Both the position numbers and the translations under genes were made by a program. 7,650 bases of DNA. Origin: Hyphomicrobiales bacterium (GTDB lineage: Bacteria > Pseudomonadota > Alphaproteobacteria > Rhizobiales > Beijerinckiaceae). The notes under the pieces were generated by a model that was not told where the DNA came from, did not search any database, and saw nothing but the letters and a program-made list of their open reading frames with translations. Each line of letters begins with the position of its first letter. Position 1 is the stretch's first letter. The DNA lies in the NCBI GenBank assembly GCA_028290595.1, contig JAQGJO010000570.1, forward strand, positions 1 through 7,650, read 5' to 3'. Positions 1 to 7,022 of this stretch are shown here, in pieces.

Positions 1-15
1 AATATTCCAGATGGA

Positions 16-465
16 ATGACTTCGGAGGACGCAGACTTCGATTTCAGCAGTTTCGTGCCCTATCTGAAGAATCGCACGACGCTCGCCATCATGCCGCTGT
101 TCACGCCACGGCTTAAGGCCGACAATCTTTCACTGGCCGGCTGGCGCGTTCTGGCGACGCTGCATAAATCCCATGCGATGCGCGTTCGCGAACTGCTGAA
201 TATCTCCGCGCTTGAACCGGCGACCCTGTCGCGCACGCTGGCCGATCTCGAACAGCGCAAACTCGTCGTGCGCACGCCAAGCGAAGAGGACGCGCGCGGC
301 ATCCTCGTGGAGGCGACGCCCGAGGGCATTGCCCTCGCCGACGCCATAATCCCGCAAGCCCTCGCCATACAGAAAGCGGCGCTTTGCGACTTCAGTGCTG
401 ACGAGGCGGCTTTCCTGGTTCGGCTGCTCAAGCGCATCCAGCAGAACGTCGCATCGGCGACGTAG
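16..465 (+). CDS. MarR-family winged-helix transcriptional regulator (5' end uncertain)
   Basis: Small cytoplasmic DNA-binding regulator, 149 residues from the ATG at 16, close to the usual 140-160 of MarR proteins. The winged helix-turn-helix spans about residues 42-104. RVRELLNISALEPATLSRTL (56-75) forms the helix-turn-helix, and the following stretch to about 104, with acidic-basic EEDAR, is the beta wing. The flanking helices (about 10-35 and 110-145) would form the dimer interface. MarR proteins usually repress a neighbouring or own promoter and release DNA on binding a small phenolic or other ligand. No ligand can be read from the sequence. The frame is open back to position 1 and no Shine-Dalgarno sequence precedes the ATG at 16, so the true start may lie outside the window. 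The obvious target would be an upstream gene that is not visible; the downstream gene is convergent. Confidence 0.85.
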   Translation: MTSEDADFDFSSFVPYLKNRTTLAIMPLFTPRLKADNLSLAGWRVLATLHKSHAMRVRELLNISALEPATLSRTLADLEQRKLVVRTPSEEDARGILVEATPEGIALADAIIPQALAIQKAALCDFSADEAAFLVRLLKRIQQNVASAT

Positions 466-488
466 GGCGCTTCGCCGCATGCCGTCGC
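457..488. terminator. Possible hairpin between convergent genes
   Basis: The 31-bp gap between the MarR stop and the convergent unknown gene contains nested inverted repeats: GCGACG (457-462) with CGTCGC (483-488), enclosing GGCG-CTT-CGCC (466-476). There is no U-tract on either strand, so this could be a weak or Rho-assisted terminator, or chance pairing in GC-rich DNA. Confidence 0.25.
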
Positions 489-496
489 AACAGGTG

Positions 497-982
497 TCAA
501 GCGCCTGCTGGCGACCCGCCACGATCTCCCGCATCCAAAATCCACGTCCGGTCAGCGAACGCGACATAGATACGCTCCTGCCCAAGCGCGGTCCCAAGCT
601 CAATCGAAAGCTCGTTTAACATCGCTTCGATGGCTGAATCGGGCAGTTGACCGAGATAGGCATGGACCGCCTCTCCGGTGAACAACGCAACGGGTTCACG
701 GTCCGAGCCGACCGTCCCGTCAGGGCGCGGCCACGCGTAGGTGACTTCCGCGCGCGTGAACATGCCTGACAAGGCGGGCTGGCCCGCTTCGACGCGGCGC
801 TTCATCCATGCCCGCGCGGTGCGTACGGCCTCGGAAACATCGAAAACGCGCCCCTCAGGGCTCCAGCCCTCGCGTAACCCGACGCTGATCCGAAAATCCC
901 GCCGCGGACCTAGCGAGCCGGGAACGACGGCATAATCCTCGGCCTTGGGCGACGGAGCCCGGTTGTTGGACAGTTCGGGCAT
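497..982 (-). CDS. Conserved-looking hypothetical protein, 161 aa
   Basis: I do not recognise this family. The ATG at 982 is chosen because GGAG sits 5 nt upstream; the frame stays open to an upstream ATG at 1069, which lacks such a site and would add 29 low-complexity residues. The product looks cytoplasmic, with no signal peptide or membrane span. Visible parts are a polar, proline-containing N-terminus (1-15), a basic and beta-like stretch (27-49), an amphipathic helix EAVRTARAWMKRRVEAG (51-67), a segment with TRAEVTYAWPRPDGT (76-90), an acidic helix around 113-133, and a terminal strand ending RTWILDAGD (145-153). The alternation suggests a small alpha/beta domain. It is divergent from the toxin-antitoxin pair and convergent with the MarR gene, which suggests accessory DNA. 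No enzymatic motif is seen. The reading frame itself is well supported by the strong ribosome site and protein-like composition. Confidence 0.7.
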   Translation of the reverse strand: MPELSNNRAPSPKAEDYAVVPGSLGPRRDFRISVGLREGWSPEGRVFDVSEAVRTARAWMKRRVEAGQPALSGMFTRAEVTYAWPRPDGTVGSDREPVALFTGEAVHAYLGQLPDSAIEAMLNELSIELGTALGQERIYVAFADRTWILDAGDRGGSPAGA

Positions 983-1009
983 CGCTGCTCCTTTTCTCCC
1001 GCTTTCCGG

Positions 1010-1026
1010 GTTCCGGCTCTCGGAAC
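1010..1026 (-). repeat. Hairpin in leader of the 161-aa gene
   Basis: Perfect 6-bp inverted repeat GTTCCG-GCTCT-CGGAAC, 28-44 nt upstream of the ATG at 982. On the minus strand it would form a small stem-loop in the 5' leader, or serve as an operator. I could not find a convincing promoter for this gene. Confidence 0.4.
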
Positions 1027-1164
1027 TATTCGCGCGCTGGAAGCCCATCATATCGGATGGCCGCGACACTATGTTTTCTGCTTGCTAGTGCCCGGTCTGG
1101 CAACGCCAAAGCAGTCCTGAGCCGACCATGTTCTAGGGACAAAAAGCTAAAATAGCCCTTGAAT

Positions 1165-1188
1165 AAAGGTAACATATCTGTTACCTTT
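1165..1188. promoter_or_regulatory. Toxin-antitoxin operator palindrome
   Basis: Perfect inverted repeat: AAAGGTAACA (1165-1174), spacer TATC, TGTTACCTTT (1179-1188), ending 4 bp before the toxin ATG. HigA-like antitoxins repress their own operon by binding such palindromes at the promoter, so this is the probable autoregulatory operator. A possible -35 TTGAAT (1159-1164) and weak -10 TACCTT (1182-1187) with 17-bp spacing would have the palindrome fill the spacer and -10, and would start the mRNA almost at the ATG. The palindrome is seen directly; its role and the promoter are inferred. Confidence 0.7.
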
Positions 1189-1192
1189 GGAC

Positions 1193-1522
1193 ATGCTCGA
1201 ACTGCGCTATTACCTCGCCAGTGACGGGGGAAGCCCGTTCGAAACCTGGTTCACCGGCCTTAATGCGCAGGCGGCGGCAAAGGTAGCCGTGGCGCTGGCA
1301 AAGCTAGAACAAGGCAACCTGTCGAACGCCAAAGCGGTAGGCGAAGGCGTCCTCGAATACCGGATCGATTGGGGACCTGGCTACCGGGTTTATTTCGGAC
1401 GCGATAGCGATGTGCTGGTGATTCTGCTGACGGGCGGCACCAAGCAGCGTCAACAGCGGGACATCGACGCGGCGAAAGCCGGCTGGGCGGATTACAAGCG
1501 GCGACGGCCGCGTGCAAAATGA
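1193..1522 (+). CDS. Type II toxin-antitoxin toxin, RelE/ParE superfamily, HI1419 (HigB-like) class
   Basis: 109-residue toxin of the RelE/ParE superfamily, the group described as addiction module killer proteins or phage Gp49-like. The C-terminal half carries the family pattern: GVLEYRIDWGPGYRVYF (52-68), then hydrophobic strand DVLVILLTGG (73-82), then the basic helix TKQRQQRDIDAAK (83-95). Related HigB/RelE toxins cut mRNA in translating ribosomes; the Tyr and Arg/Lys residues of RIDWGPGYRVYF and the TKQRQQRD helix would be the candidate active surface. The start at ATG 1193 fits the family N-terminus (LELRYYL...). An in-frame TTG at 1187 lies inside the operator palindrome and is less likely. 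No clear Shine-Dalgarno site precedes the ATG, so the mRNA may be leaderless. The toxin gene comes first, as in higBA, and is followed 11 nt later by its antitoxin. ParE-like gyrase poisoning cannot be excluded from sequence alone. Confidence 0.88.
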   Translation: MLELRYYLASDGGSPFETWFTGLNAQAAAKVAVALAKLEQGNLSNAKAVGEGVLEYRIDWGPGYRVYFGRDSDVLVILLTGGTKQRQQRDIDAAKAGWADYKRRRPRAK

Positions 1523-1533
1523 TAGAGGCGAAG

Positions 1534-1854
1534 ATGGCCGTAACGAAAAGCTTCAAGGAACTTGTGCAACGCCGCGTAGCAAGTGACGGCGCGTTTGCCG
1601 AAAACCTGCTGCGCGAAGGTATCGACACCATGCTGACCGGCGACATCGAAACCGGCAAGGCGATCCTGCGCGACTACATCAAGGCGACGGTCGGCTTCGA
1701 AAAACTGGGCGAAGCCACCGACACGCCCGCCAAAAGCTTGATCCGCATGTTCAGCCCGCGCGGTAATCCGCAGGCGCGTAACCTGTTCGGTGTTATTGGC
1801 TATCTGCAAAAGCAAGCGGGTATCGAACTACATGTGACACCGCAGCCGCGGTAA
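1534..1854 (+). CDS. Antitoxin, HI1420 / HigA-like DNA-binding protein
   Basis: 106-residue partner of the preceding toxin, of the putative addiction module antidote family (HI1420-like). Residues 1-50 (MAVTKSFKEL, LLREGIDTMLTGDIETGKAILRDYI) are the conserved helical N-terminus. Residues 52-93, with FEKLGEATDTPAKSLIRMFS and then RGNPQARNLFGVIGYLQKQ, hold a lambda-repressor-like helix-turn-helix. The protein should neutralise the toxin by direct binding and repress the operon at the palindrome upstream of the toxin. The start at ATG 1534 is preferred: AGAGG lies 5 nt upstream, and MAVTKSFKE matches the usual family start. The in-frame ATG at 1519 overlaps the toxin stop as ATGA but has no ribosome site. 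Translation is probably coupled to the toxin gene. Confidence 0.88.
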   Translation: MAVTKSFKELVQRRVASDGAFAENLLREGIDTMLTGDIETGKAILRDYIKATVGFEKLGEATDTPAKSLIRMFSPRGNPQARNLFGVIGYLQKQAGIELHVTPQPR

Positions 1855-1895
1855 GCTCACAAAACTTCGATCGAACTTGCCTCAGCGCTCTTCAC

Positions 1896-1926
1896 CCGAT
1901 CCAGTCGGATCGGAAAACGCTATAGT
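1896..1926 (+). promoter_or_regulatory. Probable promoter and operator of the nitronate monooxygenase gene
   Basis: TATAGT (1921-1926, five of six bases of the -10 consensus) lies 26 bp before the ATG at 1953. Just upstream is a perfect inverted repeat CCGATCC-AGTC-GGATCGG (1896-1913), which would cover the -35 region; no good -35 hexamer is visible there. The arrangement suits a regulated promoter. The repeat could instead be a short hairpin ending the toxin-antitoxin transcript, though it lacks a T-run. Confidence 0.45.
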
Positions 1927-1952
1927 GCGTGGCCCCACGAACGAAAGCCGCT

Positions 1953-3012
1953 ATGCTCGACCGTCTTACCATCCCGATCATCCAGGCCCCGATGCTGGGC
2001 GCAACAACCGAGGCGATCACCATCGCCGTGTCGAACACCGGCGCCATGGGTTCGTTCGCCGCCGCAGGCTCGTCGCCGGAACAGCTTATCAACGGCGTCA
2101 AAGCCATTCGGGCGGCGACCGATGCGCCTTTCGCCGTCAATATTTTCATTATCGATCCGGTCGATCCGCCCCCCGCCATGGTGGCGGAGGCGATGGTGCG
2201 CCTCGCCCCCTGGCGGGAGCGCTACGGCCTGCCCGCCCAGTCGATCCCGAATTCCTGGGCGCAGGCGTTCACGCCGCAATTCGCCGCCCTGGTCGAAGCA
2301 GCGCCGCCGGCAGCCTCGTTCACCTTCGGCTGCCTGAGCGCCGAACAGGCCGAGGCGCTAAAGGCGCGCGGCACCTATGTCATCGGCACGGCGACCAGTG
2401 TCGCCGAGGCACGGCACTGGGCCAGCATCGGCGCGGATGCGATCTGCGCTCAGGGTATCGAGGCTGGCGGCCACCGCGGCACCTTCCTGAAATCTGTGGC
2501 CGAATCCTCCATCGGCACGATGGCTCTGGTGCGCACGATCAGACAGGCGGTCGATCTGCCGGTGATCGCAGCCGGCGGAATCATGGACGGAGCCGGCATT
2601 GCCGCGGCCCTGATGCTCGGCGCCGACGCAGTGCAATTGGGCAGCGCCTTCCTGCTCGCCGACGAGGCGACCATCTCGGCACCGTGGCGGCGGGCGATCG
2701 AGACCGCGCCTGACGATGCGACACGGCTGACGCGGGCGATTTCCGGCCGTTTCGCGCGCGGCATCGACAATGAATTCATGGCGGCGATGCGGCCGATCGA
2801 GGACGCTATTCCGCCCTATCCGATCCAGAATGCACTGACCCAGGAATTGCGCGCCGCCGCTGCCAAGATGGGCTCGCCCGACGTGCTCTCGCTATGGGCG
2901 GGGCAGGCGATCAAGCTGGCGCGCAAGGGCGCCGCCGCCGATATCGTGCGCGACCTATGGGTGCAAACGCAGAGTGAATTGCGCGAGCGTTCGAAGACGT
3001 TTCTGAACAGAT

Positions 3013-3014
<2 letters not shown>
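1953..3014 (+). CDS. Nitronate monooxygenase / 2-nitropropane dioxygenase-like FMN flavoprotein
   Basis: 353-residue cytoplasmic TIM-barrel flavoprotein of the nitronate monooxygenase (NMO/2-NPD) family, which uses FMN and O2 to oxidise alkyl nitronates such as propionate 3-nitronate. Visible motifs are the N-terminal PIIQAPMLG (8-16); the AVSNTGAMGSFAAAG segment (25-39); the QGIEAGGHRG motif (167-176) with the catalytic-type His at 174; AAGGIMDG (206-213); and the phosphate-binding GADAVQLGSAFL (223-234). Length fits the family. ATG 1953 is chosen because family members begin with a similar M-L-x-R-L stretch and because the -10 box lies just upstream; an in-frame GTG at 1929 is less likely. 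It appears monocistronic, with the toxin-antitoxin pair upstream on the same strand and ccrM convergent downstream. Many members of this family have unknown physiological substrates, so detoxification of nitronates is a family-level inference. Confidence 0.9.
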
Positions 3015-4227
<1,213 letters not shown>

Positions 4228-4287
4228 TTACTCAACTGACAGGACGGACTATGCCCGCCATGAGGTAAAAACCGGGTTAGGGAGGGT

Positions 4288-4307
4288 AAAAAGGACGTGT
4301 CCTTTTT
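4288..4307. repeat. Near-continuous palindrome in the ccrM leader
   Basis: AAAAAGGAC (4288-4296), GT, GTCCTTTTT (4299-4307) form a perfect 9+9 bp inverted repeat 76-95 bp upstream of ccrM. The tight centre suggests an operator-type protein site more than an RNA hairpin. A short bidirectional terminator with A/T-flanks is an alternative, ending rnhB transcripts before ccrM. Confidence 0.5.
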
Positions 4308-4371
4308 CCGGACGTTTTTGTTAAAAAGCGCGCTGATTTATTAAGGGATTACGCCCACCTGCATGGTGTGC

Positions 4372-4386
4372 TTAACAGAGCGTTAC
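4372..4386 (-). promoter_or_regulatory. Near-consensus CtrA-like site upstream of ccrM
   Basis: TTAA-N7-TTAC (4372-4386) matches the CtrA consensus TTAA-N7-TTAA at seven of eight fixed bases and includes the inverted repeat TAAC-N5-GTTA. It sits 160-174 bp upstream of ccrM, just past the rnhB stop. It lies between the arms of a larger inverted repeat, CACCTGC (4356-4362) and GCAGGTG (4387-4393). On the minus strand TAATCC (4351-4346) might be a weak -10. CtrA control of ccrM is established in Caulobacter; its use at this site is inferred. No GANTC site occurs in the whole 4213-4405 interval. Confidence 0.4.
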
Positions 4387-4405
4387 GCAGGTGAAGATGC
4401 TGGCT

Positions 4406-5125
4406 TTAAATCAGCTCTTTTAACGAGCCGAAACTGCGCCGATGAAAGACGCACGGCCCGTGAACCGCCATCGCCTCGACATGCTGTCTCGTCGCATAGC
4501 CGACGTGCTCGGCAAATCCATATTCAGGATGCCAGAGCGACATGCGATGCATCAGACGATCGCGTGTCACTTTGGCGACGATCGACGCCGCGGCGATCGA
4601 CATGGAAATCGAATCGCCTTTCACCAGGGTCTCGGCCGCACAGGTGAGGCCGGCGGGCTTGTCGTTGCCATCGATCAGCACAATGACGGGCGCGATGGCA
4701 AGCGCCGCCAGCGCCCTCCGCATCGCCGCATGGGTGGCCTGGCGGATGTTGATGCGGTCGATTTCGTCGGCCGGCGAAAAGCCGATGCCGACGGCAATCG
4801 CGTCGGCCATGATCGCGGCAAAGGCAGTCTCGCGCTCTTCCCGCGTCAATTGCTTGGAATCGGCGAGGCCCGGCGGGATGCGGGCGGGATCGAGAATGAC
4901 GGCGGCGGCCACGACCGGCCCACACAGGGGCCCGCGGCCGGCCTCGTCAATGCCGGCAACCGGCCACTGGCCGCTGCCGCGCAGGCGCGTCTCATTGTCG
5001 AAATGCGGCGCCTGCCAAACCACCTGTACCGGCTTTTTGGCAGCAGACTTCGCCTTCGCAGCAGCAGACGATTTGGCGGCAGGTGGCTTTTTAATCGGCG
5101 GCTTTTTGGTCAACTGCTTGGCCAT
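4406..5125 (-). CDS. rnhB: Ribonuclease HII
   Basis: 239-residue RNase HII, which cuts the RNA strand of RNA-DNA hybrids and starts removal of single ribonucleotides misincorporated in DNA; it acts in the cytoplasm with divalent metal. The DEDD active site is visible: Asp60 and Glu61 in AGIDEAGRGPLCGPVVAAAV (57-76), Asp152 in VLIDGN (149-154) and Asp171 in KGDSISMSIAAASIVAKVTRD (169-189). The C-terminal HPEYGFAEHVGYAT (199-212) and FHRRSF (227-232) are also typical. Residues 1-32 are a Lys/Ala/Pro-rich basic extension absent from enterobacterial enzymes, probably flexible and nucleic-acid-binding. The gene precedes ccrM on the same strand; its promoter region carries a consensus CtrA box. The ATG at 5125 has only a distant GGGA upstream; an internal start within the basic tail is possible. 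Confidence 0.95.
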   Translation of the reverse strand: MAKQLTKKPPIKKPPAAKSSAAAKAKSAAKKPVQVVWQAPHFDNETRLRGSGQWPVAGIDEAGRGPLCGPVVAAAVILDPARIPPGLADSKQLTREERETAFAAIMADAIAVGIGFSPADEIDRINIRQATHAAMRRALAALAIAPVIVLIDGNDKPAGLTCAAETLVKGDSISMSIAAASIVAKVTRDRLMHRMSLWHPEYGFAEHVGYATRQHVEAMAVHGPCVFHRRSFGSLKELI

Positions 5126-5166
5126 TTAAACCATATTTCCCGCTTTTGGCCCGGAAGCGGCAGGAA

Positions 5167-5196
5167 CAATCATGTCTTGCAATCAAGTCTTGATTG
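5167..5196. repeat. 13-bp tandem repeat plus palindrome in the rnhB leader
   Basis: CAATCATGTCTTG (5167-5179) and CAATCAAGTCTTG (5180-5192) are tandem copies differing at one base. The second copy continues into the perfect palindrome CAATCAAG-T-CTTGATTG (5180-5196). It lies just downstream of the minus-strand -10 TACAAT, around the expected rnhB transcription start. Two sites about 13 bp apart suggest a regulator binding next to the start, or a leader RNA structure. Confidence 0.55.
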
Positions 5197-5229
5197 TACT
5201 GCTGCGGCATTTCATTAAGAATACCTTAA
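5193..5229 (-). promoter_or_regulatory. Probable CtrA-controlled promoter of rnhB (CtrA box 5215-5229)
   Basis: TTAA-GAATACC-TTAA (5215-5229) is an exact match to the CtrA consensus TTAA-N7-TTAA. On the minus strand TACAAT (5198-5193, five of six bases of consensus) follows with 17 bp between it and TTCTTA (5221-5216), so the box overlaps the -35, as in CtrA-activated promoters. Transcription would start near 5186, giving rnhB a leader of about 60 nt. On the plus strand no AT-rich -10 lies at the right distance, although the box may also affect the divergent gene at 5258. The match is seen; CtrA use is inferred. Confidence 0.6.
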
Positions 5230-5257
5230 TGGAATATCCGTCTAGCGGGAGCAAGCC

Positions 5258-5752
5258 ATGAGCGAGGCCGGGGGCACTTTAGACACAACAACAAAAATGC
5301 CGGAGGCCGGGAGTTTCGACTTGAGCCGTGCGGCGGCGGCCGCCGCCGCCGACAGCGAGGCCGAGCGCAATACGGTTTTCAGCAGCCTGGTCACCGGCGA
5401 CGCCGATATCGTCGGCCTGGTCGCTTATTCGATCTACAAGCAGAACAAACACGACTGGCTTGTCGCCTTCACCAAAAGCAAGGCGCGCGAGCCGACCGAG
5501 GGCGAGCTGACATCCTACATCATCGGCGAATCGACGCCGCGCCGTCTCGCCACCTACCGCCACCTGGCGCAGGCGACGCTCGACGGGCGCGGACCGGAGG
5601 TCAGCGCCGGCCCGGCGAACCAGGGTTTCACTCTGGGCGGCGTCCGCACCCAAAGCGGCGCCATCAGCCAACCGATGCTGTGGTTCGGCCTGACCCTGAT
5701 CGTGCTGGTCGGCGCCTATCTCGCCGCCCGCTATGGCCTGATCAGAATCTGA
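5258..5752 (+). CDS. Small C-terminally membrane-anchored protein of unknown function
   Basis: 164-residue protein with a solid start: GGGAG lies 6 nt before the ATG. No functional family name is known to me. Residues 1-39 are polar and low-complexity with a run of eight Ala (24-31) ending near DSEAE. Residues 40-110 form the likely conserved domain, with DIVGLVAYSIYKQNKHDWLV (50-69), a cluster KSKAREPTEGELTSYIIGES (73-92) and TPRRLATYRHLAQ (93-105). A Gly/Ser-rich linker (111-138) leads to one hydrophobic segment MLWFGLTLIVLVGAYLAARY (140-159), so the protein is probably tail-anchored with the bulk in the cytoplasm. It is divergent from rnhB across a CtrA box and convergent with the radical SAM gene, with a 7-bp gap. 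The neighbourhood suggests, but does not show, a cell-cycle or envelope role. Confidence 0.8.
   Translation: MSEAGGTLDTTTKMPEAGSFDLSRAAAAAAADSEAERNTVFSSLVTGDADIVGLVAYSIYKQNKHDWLVAFTKSKAREPTEGELTSYIIGESTPRRLATYRHLAQATLDGRGPEVSAGPANQGFTLGGVRTQSGAISQPMLWFGLTLIVLVGAYLAARYGLIRI
5330..5349. repeat. 20-bp GC-only palindrome encoding a polyalanine run
   Basis: A perfect 20-bp palindrome of GCGGCG...CGCCGC type lies inside the gene at 5258 and encodes part of its alanine run (residues 25-31). It is prone to hairpin formation and slippage; it probably reflects alanine codons rather than a regulatory site. Confidence 0.5.
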
Positions 5753-5759
5753 TTGGGCA

Positions 5760-6989
5760 TTACAACAGCATGAGCTGTTCGTTCTGCCGCGCCGGCCGCT
5801 GAAACAGGTCGCAGCGCAGCTTGGCGCGGCCCTTGTTGAACCCGAGCTTGTTGGACGCCATCTCGAAGCGGCGGCCGGTCAGCCAGGCATAGGGGCCGGA
5901 CCCGGTCATGCGCTTGCCGAAGGTTGAATCATAGGCCTTGCCGCCGCGCATGCCGCGAACCAGCGACATGACATGGCGATATTTGCCGGGAAAATGCGTC
6001 ACCAGCCATTCGCTGAATATGCTTTCGACCTCGAGCGGGAGGCGCAGCATGACATAGCCGGCGTTGCGCGCACCGGCCGCAAAGGCCCGCTCGAGGATAG
6101 CCTCGATCTCGTGGTCGTTGATCGCCGGGATAATCGGCGCAACCATGACGGTCGTGGGAATGCCCGCCTCGCTGAGGATCCTCAGAGTTTCAAGCCGCTT
6201 CTCGGGTTGCGCGGCGCGCGGCTCCATCAGCCGCGACAGTTTGCCGTCGAGGCTGGTGACCGACAGGGCGACCTTGGCGAGGCCCTTCTCGGCCATGGGG
6301 GCGAGAATATCGATATCGCGTGTCACCAGCGCCGATTTGGTGACGATGCCGACGGGATGATTGGCGCGCGACAGCACTTCCAGAATCTGCCGCATGTTGC
6401 GGTGCTGCCGTTCGATCGGCTGATAGGGATCGGTATTGGTGCCGATGGCGATGGTCTTGGGCTGATAGCCGGGCGCGCTCAACTCCCGTTCCAACGCCTG
6501 CGCCGCGCCTTCCTTGACGAACAGCCGCGTCTCGAAATCGAGCCCCGGCGACAGACCCATATAAGCGTGGGTCGGCCGGGCGAAACAATAGACGCATCCG
6601 TGCTCGCAGCCACGGTAGGGATTGATCGACCGGTCGAACGAAATATCGGGCGAATCGTTGCGGGCAATGATCGTGCGCGTCTTTTCGTAGGAAATCTGAG
6701 TGCGGAAAGCCTCAAGCTCGGCAAGACCGTCCCAGCCGTCGTCCTCCTCGACCCGGACCTGTTTCTCGAACCGGCCGCTGGCATTGCTGACCGCTCCGCG
6801 GCCGCGGCGACGGTCTGTGGCGACAAAACCGACGACAGTGTCGCCGGCCAGGGTCTCGATATCCTCAGGGGCGCCGGCTTCGATTCGCGCCGCAAGATTT
6901 GTGACGCCGCGGTTGGCGACAGCGCGCCGGCCGGCGGCAGCGCGGGGGGTGACGGCTGCCTTTTTGGGCGCACTCTGGGTCGTCTGCAT
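5760..6989 (-). CDS. PA0069/Rv2578c-family radical SAM protein, distantly like spore photoproduct lyase
   Basis: 409-residue predicted radical S-adenosylmethionine enzyme. The CxxxCxxC cluster motif RGCEHGCVYCFARP (Cys128, Cys132, Cys135) would ligate a 4Fe-4S cluster that cleaves SAM. It is preceded by SINPYRGCEHG and followed by SPGLDFETRLFVKEGA, both typical of this family, and then by IGTNTDPYQPIE in the barrel. The N-terminal 90 residues are basic and low-complexity. The last five residues, QLMLL (405-409), resemble a sliding-clamp-binding motif. The start at ATG 6989 has GGAG 7 nt upstream; an in-frame TTG at 7004 lacks support. The family is related to spore photoproduct lyase, a radical SAM DNA-repair enzyme, but its substrate is not established to my knowledge. 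The promoter overlaps an exact LexA box, pointing to a DNA-damage role. It is divergent from the glycosyltransferase-like gene. Confidence 0.9.
   Translation of the reverse strand: MQTTQSAPKKAAVTPRAAAGRRAVANRGVTNLAARIEAGAPEDIETLAGDTVVGFVATDRRRGRGAVSNASGRFEKQVRVEEDDGWDGLAELEAFRTQISYEKTRTIIARNDSPDISFDRSINPYRGCEHGCVYCFARPTHAYMGLSPGLDFETRLFVKEGAAQALERELSAPGYQPKTIAIGTNTDPYQPIERQHRNMRQILEVLSRANHPVGIVTKSALVTRDIDILAPMAEKGLAKVALSVTSLDGKLSRLMEPRAAQPEKRLETLRILSEAGIPTTVMVAPIIPAINDHEIEAILERAFAAGARNAGYVMLRLPLEVESIFSEWLVTHFPGKYRHVMSLVRGMRGGKAYDSTFGKRMTGSGPYAWLTGRRFEMASNKLGFNKGRAKLRCDLFQRPARQNEQLMLL
5764..5779. terminator. Short hairpin at the convergent 3' junction
   Basis: AACAGC-ATGA-GCTGTT forms a 6-bp stem with a 4-nt loop, overlapping the last codons of the radical SAM gene and lying 12 bp past the stop of the convergent gene at 5258. 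A second small one, ATCAG-AAT-CTGAT (5741-5753), spans that stop. Neither has a T-run, so a terminator role is weakly supported. Confidence 0.3.
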
Positions 6990-7022
6990 CGGTATGCTCC
7001 GCAACTCGTCCTGTCCCCGTTA

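Noticed and set aside
983..1069. Upstream ATG (1069) extending the unknown protein to 190 residues
   Set aside because: No ribosome site; the ATG at 982 has GGAG at 5 nt, and the extra residues look like translated leader containing the 1010-1026 hairpin.
1519..1533. ATGA overlap start for the antitoxin
   Set aside because: Attractive for translational coupling, but there is no ribosome site, whereas ATG 1534 has AGAGG and the family-typical N-terminus.
1877..2713. 278-codon open frame on the plus strand overlapping the NMO gene
   Set aside because: Arg/Gly/His-rich translation in a different frame from the NMO gene, which has all its family motifs.
5122..5133. CtrA half-site-like sequence at the rnhB start (ATGGTTTAA on the minus strand)
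   Set aside because: It has an extra base relative to the half-site and no partner at N7 spacing; the real consensus box is at 5215-5229.
4442..5218. 258-codon open frame on the plus strand opposite rnhB
   Set aside because: Antisense shadow of rnhB, whose active-site residues are all present on the minus strand.
6990..7004. TTG start (7004) for the radical SAM gene
   Set aside because: The ATG at 6989 has GGAG 7 nt upstream; that GGAG would itself be coding if TTG were used.
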